A DNA stretch of 64,000 nucleotides from JAKVAV01 sp047633195 (GTDB lineage Bacteria > Bacteroidota > Bacteroidia > Flavobacteriales_D > Cryomorphaceae), in contig JBLIEU010000004.1 of NCBI GenBank assembly GCA_047633195.1, positions 71,389 to 135,388 of the forward strand, written 5' to 3'. The notes below the pieces were generated by a model that was not told the origin of the DNA, did not search any database, and saw only the letters and a program-made list of their open reading frames with translations. Both the position numbers and the translations under genes were made by a program. This document shows positions 45,657 through 53,609 of the stretch, piece by piece; the first letter of the stretch is position 1; each line of letters begins with the position of its first letter.

Positions 45657-46122
45657 ATTCATCTTTATCATATTCTTCTTTGCTATTTCCCTTTCGGGAA
45701 TGGCGCAAGAGAAGACTTTAGGCCTCCGCCTCGGATGGGGTGGAGGCCTTTCTTATGTCCAATCCATTACGGATGACCAAGATTTAGAATTGATTTTGTC
45801 CCCAAGGTGGGGAGGAATTATTTTGACCGGTCTCTACGAGCGAAAAGTTCCGCTCTCTTCCAATTCTTGGAATTGGTTCTACGGTGGTGGACTCCATGTC
45901 GGCTATCACCACCGCAATAATTATGTTGGAGAAGGATTCAATGGAGATCCACTATACATCAACTTGGGATTCGACTTGATCGCAGGAATCAAATACCGCT
46001 TTGACTCCTTTCCAATAGAAGTATCAGCAGACTACAAACCGTCTATTGAGCTTTTGGCAAAGAGGAATTTACTTTTAGAAGAATTCGGAATTTCTTGCCG
46101 CTACCTTATTTTTCAAGATTGA
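45628..46122 (+). CDS. Small predicted outer-membrane barrel protein
   Basis: A beta-rich protein of about 164 residues with a signal peptide (LFKFIFIIFFFAISLSGMAQ). Strands follow with the Gly/aromatic alternation of 8-stranded barrels (LGLRLGWGGGLSYVQ, WNWFYGGGLHVGYHH, IEVSADYKPSIELL). The frame is open from 45586, but that part lies inside hpd. GTG 45628 gives a normal signal and a 29-nt overlap with the hpd end; TTG 45622 is also possible. The function is unknown. It is convergent with aspS, overlapping by 17 nt. Confidence 0.7.
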   Translation: MSRKHEGLFKFIFIIFFFAISLSGMAQEKTLGLRLGWGGGLSYVQSITDDQDLELILSPRWGGIILTGLYERKVPLSSNSWNWFYGGGLHVGYHHRNNYVGEGFNGDPLYINLGFDLIAGIKYRFDSFPIEVSADYKPSIELLAKRNLLLEEFGISCRYLIFQD

Positions 46123-47857
46123 GCTTCAAGCCCAATTCTTTCAACTGAGCATCATCAACCTGAGCAGGAGCATCGATCATTACGTCTCTTCCAGAATTGT
46201 TTTTTGGGAAAGCGATGTAATCCCTGATCGATTCCGATCCACCAAAAAGTGAGCAGAGTCGGTCGAATCCGAAGGCGATTCCACCGTGAGGAGGCGCTCC
46301 GTATTCAAAGGCATTCATCAAAAAGCCAAACTGGGCCTGTGCTTCTTCTGGAGTAAATCCGAGCAAGTCAAATATCTGAGACTGCAACGTTCTGTCGTGT
46401 ATTCTGATGGAACCTCCTCCAATTTCAACTCCATTGATCACCAAGTCGTAAGCATTGGCTCTCACCTCGCCCGTATCTGACATAAGCTTGCCTACGTCTT
46501 CGGGTTTCGGTGATGTAAACGGGTGATGCATGGCAAAGTAGCGCTTCTCATCTTCGTCCCATTCCATCAAAGGAAAATCAACCACCCAAAGAGGAGCAAA
46601 AACTTTCGAGTCTTTCAATCCGAGCTCGTTCGCCATGTGGAGTCTCAATTCACCGATTTGTTTTTGCGTCTTATTTAGATCTCCGCTCAATACGAGCAAT
46701 AGATCACCGACTTTTCCGCCACAGGCTTTGCTCCACTCCTCGAGATCTTCATTGGAGTAAAACTTATCTACTGAAGACTTGAGCGTGCCTACTTCTTGAT
46801 ATTTCACATAAACCAATCCCTTGGCACCGATCTGCGGGCGTTTCACCCAATTTGTAAGAGCGTCGAGTTGTTTTCGACTCATCTCGCTACCGCCTTCCAC
46901 GTTAATGGCCAGAATGGCTTCGGCGCTGTCAAATACATTGAACCCTTTGCCTTGAGCATGAGCTGAAATGTTGTTGATGTCCATTCCGAAACGAATGTCT
47001 GGTTTATCAGAACCGTATTTCGACATGGCCACAGCGTAGTCCATTCTCGGGAAATCTTTAAGGGTAACATCGAGCACTGTCTTGAAAAGATTCTTTGTCA
47101 ATCCTTCGAAAGTATTCAAGATATCTTCCTGCTCTACGAAAGCCATTTCGCAGTCAATCTGGGTGAACTCAGGTTGTCGATCGGCACGTAAATCTTCATC
47201 GCGAAAGCAACGAACAATTTGGAAATAACGATCGTATCCACTTACCATCAGCAATTGCTTGAATGTTTGTGGCGACTGAGGCAAGGCATAAAATTCTCCC
47301 GGATTCATGCGGCTTGGCACTACAAAGTCTCTCGCACCTTCAGGAGTAGATTTGATGAGGTAAGGGGTTTCAATTTCCAAAAATCCTTGACCGTCCAAGT
47401 AAGATCTCGTGGCAATAGCCAATTTGTGGCGAAGCATCAAACTCTGTTGTACTGGATTTCGACGCAAGTCCAAATAGCGGTACTTCATTCTCAACTCTTC
47501 CCCTCCGTCGGTATCGTCTTCTATGGTAAATGGAGGAGTCTTGCTCGCATTTAAGACAGTGAGTGCCGATACTTCAATCTCCACTTCACCAGTTGGCATA
47601 TTGAGATTTTTGTTGCTTCGCTCTCGAACGGTCCCTTCTATTTTAACTACGAATTCACGTCCTAGCTTCCGAGCTTGTAAGCATAGATCGGCGTTCGACT
47701 CCATGTTGAAGACCACTTGGGTAAGGCCGTAACGGTCTCTCATATCCAAGAAAGTCATTCCTCCTAAATCTCTCGATCGTTGAACCCATCCCGATAGTGT
47801 GGTAGATTCTCCGACGTGTTCGATGCGCAATTCTCCGCAAGTATGTGATCTATGCAT
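46106..47857 (-). CDS. aspS: Aspartyl-tRNA synthetase
   Basis: Class II synthetase of 583 residues, the bacterial length with the inserted GAD domain. N-terminal OB-fold: LSGWVQRSRDLGGMTFLDMRDRYG. Motif 2 is FRDEDLRADRQPEFTQIDCE. The GAD insertion lies around residues 280-415, and motif 3 is GIAFGFDRL. The discriminating/non-discriminating type was not assigned. It is transcribed from a promoter back to back with that of tadA. Confidence 0.97.
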   Translation of the reverse strand: MHRSHTCGELRIEHVGESTTLSGWVQRSRDLGGMTFLDMRDRYGLTQVVFNMESNADLCLQARKLGREFVVKIEGTVRERSNKNLNMPTGEVEIEVSALTVLNASKTPPFTIEDDTDGGEELRMKYRYLDLRRNPVQQSLMLRHKLAIATRSYLDGQGFLEIETPYLIKSTPEGARDFVVPSRMNPGEFYALPQSPQTFKQLLMVSGYDRYFQIVRCFRDEDLRADRQPEFTQIDCEMAFVEQEDILNTFEGLTKNLFKTVLDVTLKDFPRMDYAVAMSKYGSDKPDIRFGMDINNISAHAQGKGFNVFDSAEAILAINVEGGSEMSRKQLDALTNWVKRPQIGAKGLVYVKYQEVGTLKSSVDKFYSNEDLEEWSKACGGKVGDLLLVLSGDLNKTQKQIGELRLHMANELGLKDSKVFAPLWVVDFPLMEWDEDEKRYFAMHHPFTSPKPEDVGKLMSDTGEVRANAYDLVINGVEIGGGSIRIHDRTLQSQIFDLLGFTPEEAQAQFGFLMNAFEYGAPPHGGIAFGFDRLCSLFGGSESIRDYIAFPKNNSGRDVMIDAPAQVDDAQLKELGLKLNLEK

Positions 47858-47876
47858 AGCTCAAAAATTTCGATGG

Positions 47877-47906
47877 CAAAGGTATTACTTTGAGGGATTG
47901 AACCAA
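47877..47906 (-). promoter_or_regulatory. aspS promoter
   Basis: On the minus strand TTG (47906-47904), 19 nt, then TACCTTTG (47884-47877): an exact match to TTG-N19-TAnnTTTG. The ATG at 47857 gives a leader of about 15 nt. Confidence 0.65.
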
Positions 47907-47911
47907 CGACA

Positions 47912-47942
47912 TTGGCGGGCTTCTTAGCTTGGTTTATATTTG
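47912..47942 (+). promoter_or_regulatory. tadA promoter
   Basis: TTG at 47912, 20 nt, then TATATTTG at 47935-47942. The ATG at 47947 starts 4 nt later, so the transcript is probably leaderless. The -33 element lies 5 bp from that of the divergent aspS promoter. Confidence 0.65.
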
Positions 47943-47946
47943 CCGC

Positions 47947-48402
47947 ATGGCAATGGAAACAAGTGGTGATGATTTCTTTATGAAGCAAGCTTTGCGAGAA
48001 GCTCAGACGGCTTACGAGGAAAATGAAGTGCCCGTGGGCGCTGTAGTGGTTTGCAATGACCGAATCATTGCGCGAACTCATAACCTTACCGAAAGATTAA
48101 CTGATGTGACGGCTCATGCAGAAATGCAGGTGATCACGGCTGCCGCAGATTTCTTAGGCGGAAAATACCTAAACCAGTGCACGCTTTACGTTTCTCTGGA
48201 GCCCTGTCCGATGTGTGCAAGTGCGCTGGGATGGGCTCAACTGAAGAGACTTGTATTCGGGGCTTACGATGAACGAAAGGGCTATTCTTTGCTGTCTGAA
48301 AATCTACTTCATCCCAAAACAGAAGTGCTGGGTGGCGTGATGGGAGATGATAGTGCGGAGCTGTTGCGGCGTTTTTTTCAAGAGAGAAGAAAGAAGTCAT
48401 AG
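47947..48402 (+). CDS. tadA: tRNA-specific adenosine deaminase TadA
   Basis: Deaminates A34 to inosine in tRNA-Arg(ACG). From ATG 47947 it has 151 residues with the zinc/catalytic motif HAE at 57-59 and PCPMC at 86-90 (Cys 87 and 90). EVPVGAVVV and TLYVSLEPCPMCASAL are typical. A frame start at 47929 lies inside the promoter and is unlikely. It has its own promoter and is divergent from aspS. Confidence 0.94.
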   Translation: MAMETSGDDFFMKQALREAQTAYEENEVPVGAVVVCNDRIIARTHNLTERLTDVTAHAEMQVITAAADFLGGKYLNQCTLYVSLEPCPMCASALGWAQLKRLVFGAYDERKGYSLLSENLLHPKTEVLGGVMGDDSAELLRRFFQERRKKS

Positions 48403-48433
48403 ACTAAGACTATCATTTTGGAGATGTTTTCGA

Positions 48434-48463
48434 TTTGATCTGGCCGATCCCTTCTTACCTTTG
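48434..48463 (+). promoter_or_regulatory. Bacilliredoxin gene promoter
   Basis: TTTG at 48434-48437, 18 nt, then TACCTTTG at 48456-48463. This is a full match to the Bacteroidota -33/-7 pattern, 20 nt before the ATG. Confidence 0.65.
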
Positions 48464-48483
48464 TAAAAAATAAAATTCAAGTT

Positions 48484-48897
48484 ATGTATCCACCAGAATT
48501 AGTTGCACCAATGAAGGAAGACCTCACCAAAGCAGGTTTTTCTGAACTACATACGGCAGAAGAAGTAGATCAAGTTCTTTCCGAAACAGAAGGCACCACC
48601 TTAGTGGTTGTAAATTCCGTTTGCGGATGTGCTGCAGGAGCTGCCCGTCCAGGAATTAAGATGTCACTCGACGGGGCTAAGAAGCCATCAAAATTGACGA
48701 CTGTTTTTGCAGGGGTTGATCGCGATGCTGTTGAACGTGCTCGCCAGTACTTTTTGCCTTATCCTCCGTCTTCTCCAGCTATCGGTCTTTTCAAAGATGG
48801 AAAGTTGGTTCACTTCATCGAAAGACACCACATCGAAGGACGTCCGGCTGAAATGATTGCCGAGAACCTGAAAATGGCTTACGAAGAATACTGTTAA
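48484..48897 (+). CDS. BrxA/BrxB (YphP/YqiW)-family bacilliredoxin
   Basis: A 137-residue thioredoxin-fold protein with the CGC active site at residues 47-49 (VVVNSVCGCAAGAARPG) and the family end LVHFIERHHIEGR. In Firmicutes these de-bacillithiolate proteins. Many Bacteroidota encode homologues and some make bacillithiol, but no bacillithiol genes are in this window. A terminator follows and separates it from the thioredoxin-like gene. Confidence 0.93.
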   Translation: MYPPELVAPMKEDLTKAGFSELHTAEEVDQVLSETEGTTLVVVNSVCGCAAGAARPGIKMSLDGAKKPSKLTTVFAGVDRDAVERARQYFLPYPPSSPAIGLFKDGKLVHFIERHHIEGRPAEMIAENLKMAYEEYC

Positions 48898-48913
48898 TTC
48901 TCAAAAATTAACG

Positions 48914-48953
48914 AAGCGGGAAATCATTATTGGTTTCCCGCTTTTTATTTTTG
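48914..48953 (+). terminator. Terminator after bacilliredoxin gene
   Basis: A perfect 10-bp stem, AAGCGGGAAA (48914-48923) with TTTCCCGCTT (48934-48943), is followed by TTTATTTTTG. The tail also contains TATTTTTG (48946-48953), a possible -7 element for the next gene, so the two signals may overlap. Confidence 0.85.
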
Positions 48954-48968
48954 CAAAAAATCGCAACA

Positions 48969-49622
48969 ATGAAAAAGAATTTAAAATTGATCTTAGGATT
49001 GGTTGTTTTGGCTGCTTTTGCTGTCACAACGGCATTTACCGTTTCTGAAGAAAGAGAAGAGATATTAGCAATAGGAGCCATGGCCCCGAAAGCTGATATG
49101 CCAATGATGGGTGTCACTGGCGATAAAGTAGCTTTGAAAGAGATCGCGGGTAAAAACGGTCTATTGGTAATTTTCAGCTGCAACACTTGTCCATTCGTCG
49201 TAGGAAATGGAACCAAAAGTGAAGGCTGGGAAGGACGCTACCCTGGACTATATGATGCCGCTGCTTCCGCAGATATCGGAATGGTGATGGTGAATAGCAA
49301 CGAAGCTAAGAGAGATGCGGGTGACAACATGGACGACATGAAAAAGCGCTACAATCAACAAGGTCTCAAAGGGAACTATGTACTTGATGAGAAACATATC
49401 TTAGCCGATGCTTTCGGAGCATTGACCACTCCACATGTATTTCTATTCGACGGAGATATGAAGTTGATTTACAAAGGCGCTATCGACGATTCTGTAGAAA
49501 GTGCTGACAGTGTAAAGGAGCCTTATTTATTAAATGCGATCAAAGCGCACGGTTCAGGCTCGAAGATTGAGCCGAATAGCACGAAGCAAATGGGTTGTAG
49601 CATAAAACGAGTTAAAGTCTAA
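48969..49622 (+). CDS. Exported thioredoxin/peroxiredoxin-like protein
   Basis: A 217-residue protein with a signal (MKKNLKLILGLVVLAAFAVTTAF). The AhpC/TSA-type thioredoxin domain has active site FSCNTCPFVVGN (CxxC), preceded by GDKVALKEIAGKNGLLVIF and followed by NSNEAKRDAGDNMDDM and the cis-Pro segment FGALTTPHVFLFD. It fits the PRX-like group of periplasmic redox proteins common in Bacteroidota; the substrate is unknown. I chose ATG 48969, which gives the signal peptide. The longer frame from 48930 overlaps the terminator. Confidence 0.87.
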   Translation: MKKNLKLILGLVVLAAFAVTTAFTVSEEREEILAIGAMAPKADMPMMGVTGDKVALKEIAGKNGLLVIFSCNTCPFVVGNGTKSEGWEGRYPGLYDAAASADIGMVMVNSNEAKRDAGDNMDDMKKRYNQQGLKGNYVLDEKHILADAFGALTTPHVFLFDGDMKLIYKGAIDDSVESADSVKEPYLLNAIKAHGSGSKIEPNSTKQMGCSIKRVKV

Positions 49623-49646
49623 AGAGTTTTTTTCAAACTGAATTGG

Positions 49647-49682
49647 AAAAGGTGTTCGACTGAGTCGGATACCTTTTTTTTT
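49647..49682 (+). terminator. Terminator after thioredoxin-like gene
   Basis: An imperfect stem (AAAGGTGTTCGAC with GTCGGATACCTTT, TGA loop) is followed by a run of nine T. It lies 25 bp after the stop and 32 bp before purD. Confidence 0.8.
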
Positions 49683-49713
49683 GTTCTTTTGAAGCTTAGA
49701 AAATTCAATTGGT

Positions 49714-51012
49714 ATGAAAGTCTTAATCCTTGGCTCTGGTGGCCGCGAACATGCATTGGCAATGAAGATTGCTGAAAGCCCTCTTTGCGAAAAGGTTTTT
49801 GTGGCTCCTGGAAACGGCGGAACCAACGAAGTCGGTGAGAATGTGGAAATTGACATGAGCGATTTCTATTCTATAGCTGAAAAAGTAGCCAATCTAGGAA
49901 TAGATATGCTGGTAGTAGGGCCTGAGGCACCGCTCGTTGAAGGGATTCGCGAGTACTTTGAAGGTTCCGATGAGTTTAAGAATCTCATGATCATAGGTCC
50001 AGGAAAAGAAGGAGCTATGCTGGAGGGCAGTAAAGATTTTGCCAAGGAATTCATGAAGAGACACTCTATTCCAACAGCGCCTTACGCTACTTTTAAAAGA
50101 GGTCAAGGTAGAGAGGCCCAAGACTTTATAGAAAAGACCAATTCGCCTTATGTATTGAAAGCTGACGGTCTAGCCGGTGGAAAGGGTGTACTTATTTTGA
50201 ATGAGAAGGAAGAGGCAATGCACGAAATCAAACTAATGCTCGACGAGGGGAAGTTTGGTGCAGCCTCAGAAAAAGTGGTGATTGAGAATTTCCTGGACGG
50301 TATTGAGATGTCAGCCTTTGCCCTTACAGATGGCAAGAATTACCTCATGTTGCCGTCTGCCAAAGATTACAAGCGAATCGGAGAAGGCGATACGGGTTTG
50401 AATACGGGTGGAATGGGTGCAGTGAGCCCTGTGCCATTTGCCGATGCCGAATTGTTCAAGAAAATTGAAGAGCGAGTCGTGGCGCCAACGGTGTTAGGGC
50501 TGGAAAGAGACAGTATTCCGTATGTAGGCTTCTTGTTTTTCGGGCTGATGATCGTCGATGGAGATCCTTTCGTAATTGAGTACAACGTCAGAATGGGTGA
50601 TCCCGAAACTGAAGTTGTTCTTCCTCGCATTAAAAGCGATTTGCTATCTCACCTTAAAGCTGCCGCCAAAGGAAAGCTAGACCAGGAGAGACTCACAGAG
50701 GATGAAAGGTTTGCTACCACTGTTATGCTGGTCTCAGGAGGGTATCCTGAAGGCTATGAAAAAGGAAAGGCAATTGAAGTTGAAGGCGACGTATCTGAAG
50801 ATCAGATTCTGTTTCACGCAGGAACAAAATTTGACGGAAGTGAAATCAAAACTTCGGGAGGTCGCGTCATCGCCTGCACCGCTTACGGGAATGACCTTCA
50901 GTCGGCATTGACCAAATCATATGACTTAGCCGATAGAATTCATTTCGAAGGGAAATACCTCCGAAGAGATATTGGGAAAGACTTACTTACTGAAGTTGAT
51001 TGGGATCTTTAG
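49714..51012 (+). CDS. purD: Phosphoribosylamine-glycine ligase
   Basis: GAR synthetase of purine synthesis, an ATP-grasp enzyme of 432 residues. It opens MKVLILGSGGREHALA and contains VGPEAPLVEG, LKADGLAGGKGV, the GDTGLNTGGMGAVSPVP loop and YNVRMGDPETEVVLPR, all canonical. Its 3' end overlaps the convergent small membrane gene by 26 nt. purQ lies 1.5 kb downstream. Confidence 0.98.
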   Translation: MKVLILGSGGREHALAMKIAESPLCEKVFVAPGNGGTNEVGENVEIDMSDFYSIAEKVANLGIDMLVVGPEAPLVEGIREYFEGSDEFKNLMIIGPGKEGAMLEGSKDFAKEFMKRHSIPTAPYATFKRGQGREAQDFIEKTNSPYVLKADGLAGGKGVLILNEKEEAMHEIKLMLDEGKFGAASEKVVIENFLDGIEMSAFALTDGKNYLMLPSAKDYKRIGEGDTGLNTGGMGAVSPVPFADAELFKKIEERVVAPTVLGLERDSIPYVGFLFFGLMIVDGDPFVIEYNVRMGDPETEVVLPRIKSDLLSHLKAAAKGKLDQERLTEDERFATTVMLVSGGYPEGYEKGKAIEVEGDVSEDQILFHAGTKFDGSEIKTSGGRVIACTAYGNDLQSALTKSYDLADRIHFEGKYLRRDIGKDLLTEVDWDL

Positions 51013-51187
51013 CAGCTTGGTTATTGTACTTCTTTTGAAGAAAAAGCCAGTAAATAAGCCCTGTAAACAAAACCCCTGAAAAGATATAATTCGGATTAAT
51101 GACATCTGGGAGCTCTCCAATTGGCACTAAGATGTTGTCAAAAGTCCATTTGATGAGTACTGCTATTGGTCCTACTATTTCCTGCAT
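50987..51187 (-). CDS. Small one-helix membrane protein (DUF6341-like)
   Basis: A 66-residue protein from ATG 51187 (MQEIVGPIAVLIKW to the end KDPNQLQ). It has one clear helix (YIFSGVLFTGLIYWLFLQKKY). Flavobacteriia often have a small membrane protein of this kind between purD and a DUF6427 gene; I assign it by position and form, not firm sequence identity. TATTTTTG at 51206-51213 (minus) is a good -7 element that fits this start and not the longer frame from 51232. Confidence 0.65.
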   Translation of the reverse strand: MQEIVGPIAVLIKWTFDNILVPIGELPDVINPNYIFSGVLFTGLIYWLFLQKKYNNQAAKDPNQLQ

Positions 51188-51205
51188 TGTGGTAGTTTTC
51201 GACTG

Positions 51206-51213
51206 CAAAAATA
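51206..51213 (-). promoter_or_regulatory. -7 element of the small membrane gene
   Basis: TATTTTTG on the minus strand, an exact TAnnTTTG match, lies 18 nt before the ATG at 51187. No TTG was recognised upstream. Confidence 0.45.
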
Positions 51214-51254
51214 AAGATAAATTGAACATCATAAAAGCACTATTTTAGCGATTC

Positions 51255-52247
51255 ATGGTTCATTCGACTTTTGGATCAAACAGACCCATCGTTCTATCAT
51301 TTTTGATAGCGCCTGCAATCGCCTTGGTTGTAGCAGCTAGTTACTCCAATACCGTTGGAGATTATGGTCTGGGAGGCCCCGCCTCCGATCTCCTTCTTGA
51401 TTTTTTCAGAGACCTTCCAGTTTGGCGAAGATCACTGGGGATGCTTTTGATTATAAGTAATGCCGTCTTGTTGAACTATACCTTTAACAAGCACGATTTT
51501 TCTGCTTCGGAAAATTATTTTCCAGCTTTGGTTTTTATAGCTGTTGCGGCAATTGACCTCCGTAATATCGACCTGCATCCAATTCTGTTTTCGAGTCTGT
51601 TCATGCTGCTTGCGCTCAGGAGATTATTAATTGTTTATCGAGCAGAAACCGTACTGAGTATAGGCTTCGATTCGACACTCTTTTTGTCCTTGGCCGTTTT
51701 CTTTTTTCCTCCTTCAGTCTTTTTTTTGCCACTTCCGTGGATCGTATTTCTACAAGTTCGCCCCTTCAGCCTTAAGGAGTGGCTTGTGCCGATTACTGCA
51801 ATTGTTGCCGCTGCTATTTACGCTTTCAGCTTCTACTTCATAGGCGATTATACCTTTTCGGCAAGTGAATATTTGCTCTTTAGTGGAAACTCTATTGTCT
51901 TACCGCAAGAAGAGGGAAGAGTCGGATCTCTGTTTATGATTGCTTTGTTTATAGTTCCTTTTATTTTAGGGCTAATTGCTTTCTTTACTGATAGCGCCAA
52001 GTCAACCCTTCGAAAAAAGAGTACTAAGAATATTTTCCTCTGGGCTTTTTTCTTGATGGTAGTGGAATTTATCTACGTTTCATTCTTAGATGTGCGACAA
52101 TCTGGGACATGGCTTATTTTTGCTGTGCCTATATCGGTGTTTATGGGAGTGTATTTTTCGAGGAAAGGAAAGCGACCAGTCATAAAAATTATTCTCTTTT
52201 ACATATGGCTCATCGCTTGCATTACTTTTATGGTAATCGCTAATTAG
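51255..52247 (+). CDS. DUF6427-like multi-pass membrane protein
   Basis: A 330-residue protein with around ten hydrophobic segments (LSFLIAPAIALVVAASY, YFPALVFIAVAAIDL, FLSLAVFFFPPSVFFLPLPWIVF). A basic motif follows the FLPLPWIVFLQVRPFSLKEWLVPI stretch. That stretch and the purD neighbourhood fit the DUF6427 family of Flavobacteriia. The role is unknown. Repeat R2 starts at the very next base after its stop. Confidence 0.75.
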   Translation: MVHSTFGSNRPIVLSFLIAPAIALVVAASYSNTVGDYGLGGPASDLLLDFFRDLPVWRRSLGMLLIISNAVLLNYTFNKHDFSASENYFPALVFIAVAAIDLRNIDLHPILFSSLFMLLALRRLLIVYRAETVLSIGFDSTLFLSLAVFFFPPSVFFLPLPWIVFLQVRPFSLKEWLVPITAIVAAAIYAFSFYFIGDYTFSASEYLLFSGNSIVLPQEEGRVGSLFMIALFIVPFILGLIAFFTDSAKSTLRKKSTKNIFLWAFFLMVVEFIYVSFLDVRQSGTWLIFAVPISVFMGVYFSRKGKRPVIKIILFYIWLIACITFMVIAN

Positions 52248-52467
52248 AGTCTGTCTATAAAGTCCGCAATACTCCTTCCACTCTTTTTACAAACAGTCCT
52301 TTTGACAGGACTCAGGATGTCGCGTTGACCAGAGTCAACTCATTGATTAAGCCCTCAGGTTGTGAGATCACTTGCTAAGTATCTAAAATTTCGCGTGCCC
52401 CATGCCTTTGGCTAGGGACTTGCTAATGAACTCTTCTGTTTCAGACACCCGACTCTCCGGACAGACT
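52248..52467 (+). repeat. Dispersed 3'-flank repeat, copy R2
   Basis: A 220-bp element bounded by AGTCTGTC (52248-52255) and GACAGACT (52460-52467), a perfect 8-bp inverted pair. It shares with R3 the blocks GTTGTGAGATC, CTAAGTATYTAAAA, GCCTTYGGYT and CTAGGGAYTTGCTAAT, in the same order. With R1 it shares AGAGTCAACT. It starts immediately after the DUF6427 stop in the same orientation and ends 24 bp before the purQ -7 element. Confidence 0.8.
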
Positions 52468-52490
52468 TTAGTAAATCAATGTGTTTCTTT

Positions 52491-52498
52491 TAACTTTG
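52491..52498 (+). promoter_or_regulatory. -7 element of purQ promoter
   Basis: TAACTTTG matches TAnnTTTG and lies 21 nt before the purQ ATG. The sequence at the -33 distance (TTTAG, 52467-52471) is weak and starts at the last base of repeat R2. Confidence 0.5.
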
Positions 52499-52519
52499 GC
52501 CTTCAAATAATTTGTTCAA

Positions 52520-53215
52520 ATGAAGTTTGGAGTCATCATATTTCCAGGGTCTAATTGCGACCACGATTTGATTTACGTTCTTAGAGAGATACTTGGTCAG
52601 GAAGTGGTTGAACTTTGGCACAAAGACCGAGACCTCAAAGGGGTTGATTTCGTGATGGTGCCAGGTGGTTTTTCCTACGGAGATTATCTTCGCTCTGGAG
52701 CCATTGCTCGATTTTCTCCAGTGATGGAAAGCGTTATTGAGCATTGCAATAAGGGTGGTTTTGCCATGGGTATTTGCAACGGATTCCAAATTTTATGTGA
52801 GGCAGGACTATTGCCAGGCACTTTGCTTCACAATACAGAGCACAAGTTCATTTGTAAGAACATATTTATCAAGCCAGCTACCAGGAGTACCTTGGTCACT
52901 TCTGGGCTGGATTCAGATAGGGTATTAAAAATCCCAGTAGCGCACGGCGAAGGCCGCTACTATGCTTCGGATGAGGTCTTAAAAAAGCTGAACGAGAATC
53001 AGCAAGTAATCTTTCGTTATTGCGATAAGGAGGGGCATTTTAATACGAAGTCAAATCCAAACGGATCGTTGGAAAATATTGCAGGAGTTACCAATGAAAA
53101 CAAGAATGTTTTCGGTATGATGCCACACCCTGAAAGGGCTGCAGATGAATTGCTTGGAAACGAAGATGGGCGTTTGATTTTCGCCTCTATTTTGAAATCT
53201 GTTATCCCAGCCTAA
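52520..53215 (+). CDS. purQ: Phosphoribosylformylglycinamidine synthase, glutaminase subunit
   Basis: Class I glutamine amidotransferase of 231 residues, supplying ammonia to PurL in purine synthesis. It opens FGVIIFPGSNCDHDL. The nucleophile cysteine is in MGICNGFQILCEAGLLPG and the His-Glu pair in MMPHPERAADELLG. It is a stand-alone subunit rather than the fused PurL form, so a separate purL is expected elsewhere. Confidence 0.96.
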   Translation: MKFGVIIFPGSNCDHDLIYVLREILGQEVVELWHKDRDLKGVDFVMVPGGFSYGDYLRSGAIARFSPVMESVIEHCNKGGFAMGICNGFQILCEAGLLPGTLLHNTEHKFICKNIFIKPATRSTLVTSGLDSDRVLKIPVAHGEGRYYASDEVLKKLNENQQVIFRYCDKEGHFNTKSNPNGSLENIAGVTNENKNVFGMMPHPERAADELLGNEDGRLIFASILKSVIPA

Positions 53216-53376
53216 ACTTTTCCGACAATACACGTGTTGTTGTTGGTGAAAATTTTGATTTCTTTTTTCGAAATTTTCTTTGTTACTTGATACCAAATCC
53301 AAGAAAAACTTGGTGGCTTGAGATTTCGAATCATAATATAATTGATGGAGTTCTCAAGTAGTGTTAAACTAAATAA

Positions 53377-53562
53377 AAGGAGGTGTTCAGATGTCTGACT
53401 ATTCAAAACCGGAAGCAGGAATTTGTTTCACAGAGACCTCCAATTTTTGGGGGTAGCTTCTGAGAAAGAAGCTCCTACGGGATCTGAGTAAAAATTACTG
53501 CGGATCCGGTACGAAAATATAAAAGAGGCTGTCTTGAAAAAGGCAGCCTCTTTCTTTTTTTA
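53377..53562 (+). ncRNA. Structured RNA candidate with 21-codon ORF
   Basis: In the 394-bp gap between purQ and the convergent glutamate synthase gene. The plus strand shows GGAGGT (53379) able to pair with ACCTCC (53436), which can alternatively pair with GGGGGT (53449). Then come hairpin AGCTTC/GAAGCT (53455-53473), a 12-bp hairpin with one bulge and AAA loop (53480-53507), and the terminator at 53522. GGAGGT also sits at Shine-Dalgarno distance from ATG 53391, opening a 21-codon ORF (MSDYSKPEAGICF..SNFWG, stop 53456). It could be a stand-alone RNA (a 6S-type RNA is one possibility), or a regulated small-peptide gene. I cannot match it to a known family. The part 53216-53376 holds nothing clear. 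Confidence 0.5.
53522..53562 (+). terminator. Strong terminator with GAAA tetraloop
   Basis: A 14-bp stem (AAAGAGGCTGTCTT with AAGGCAGCCTCTTT, 53522-53553) closes on GAAA and is followed by CTTTTTTT. It ends the RNA candidate. Its flanking A-run may also let it act for the convergent glutamate synthase gene. Confidence 0.88.
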
Positions 53563-53609
53563 GATTAGAGCTACGATCATCTCAAATCGGTAAAGAGCTT
53601 TTGTTCTGA

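Noticed and set aside
53212..53406. 64-codon minus-strand ORF between purQ and the glutamate synthase gene
   Set aside because: Composition looks like translated A/T-rich noncoding DNA, and it overlaps the structured RNA candidate on the other strand.
53391..53456. RiPP precursor peptide (21 codons ending SNFWG)
   Set aside because: No modification enzyme, radical SAM protein or exporter is nearby; kept only as part of the RNA candidate.
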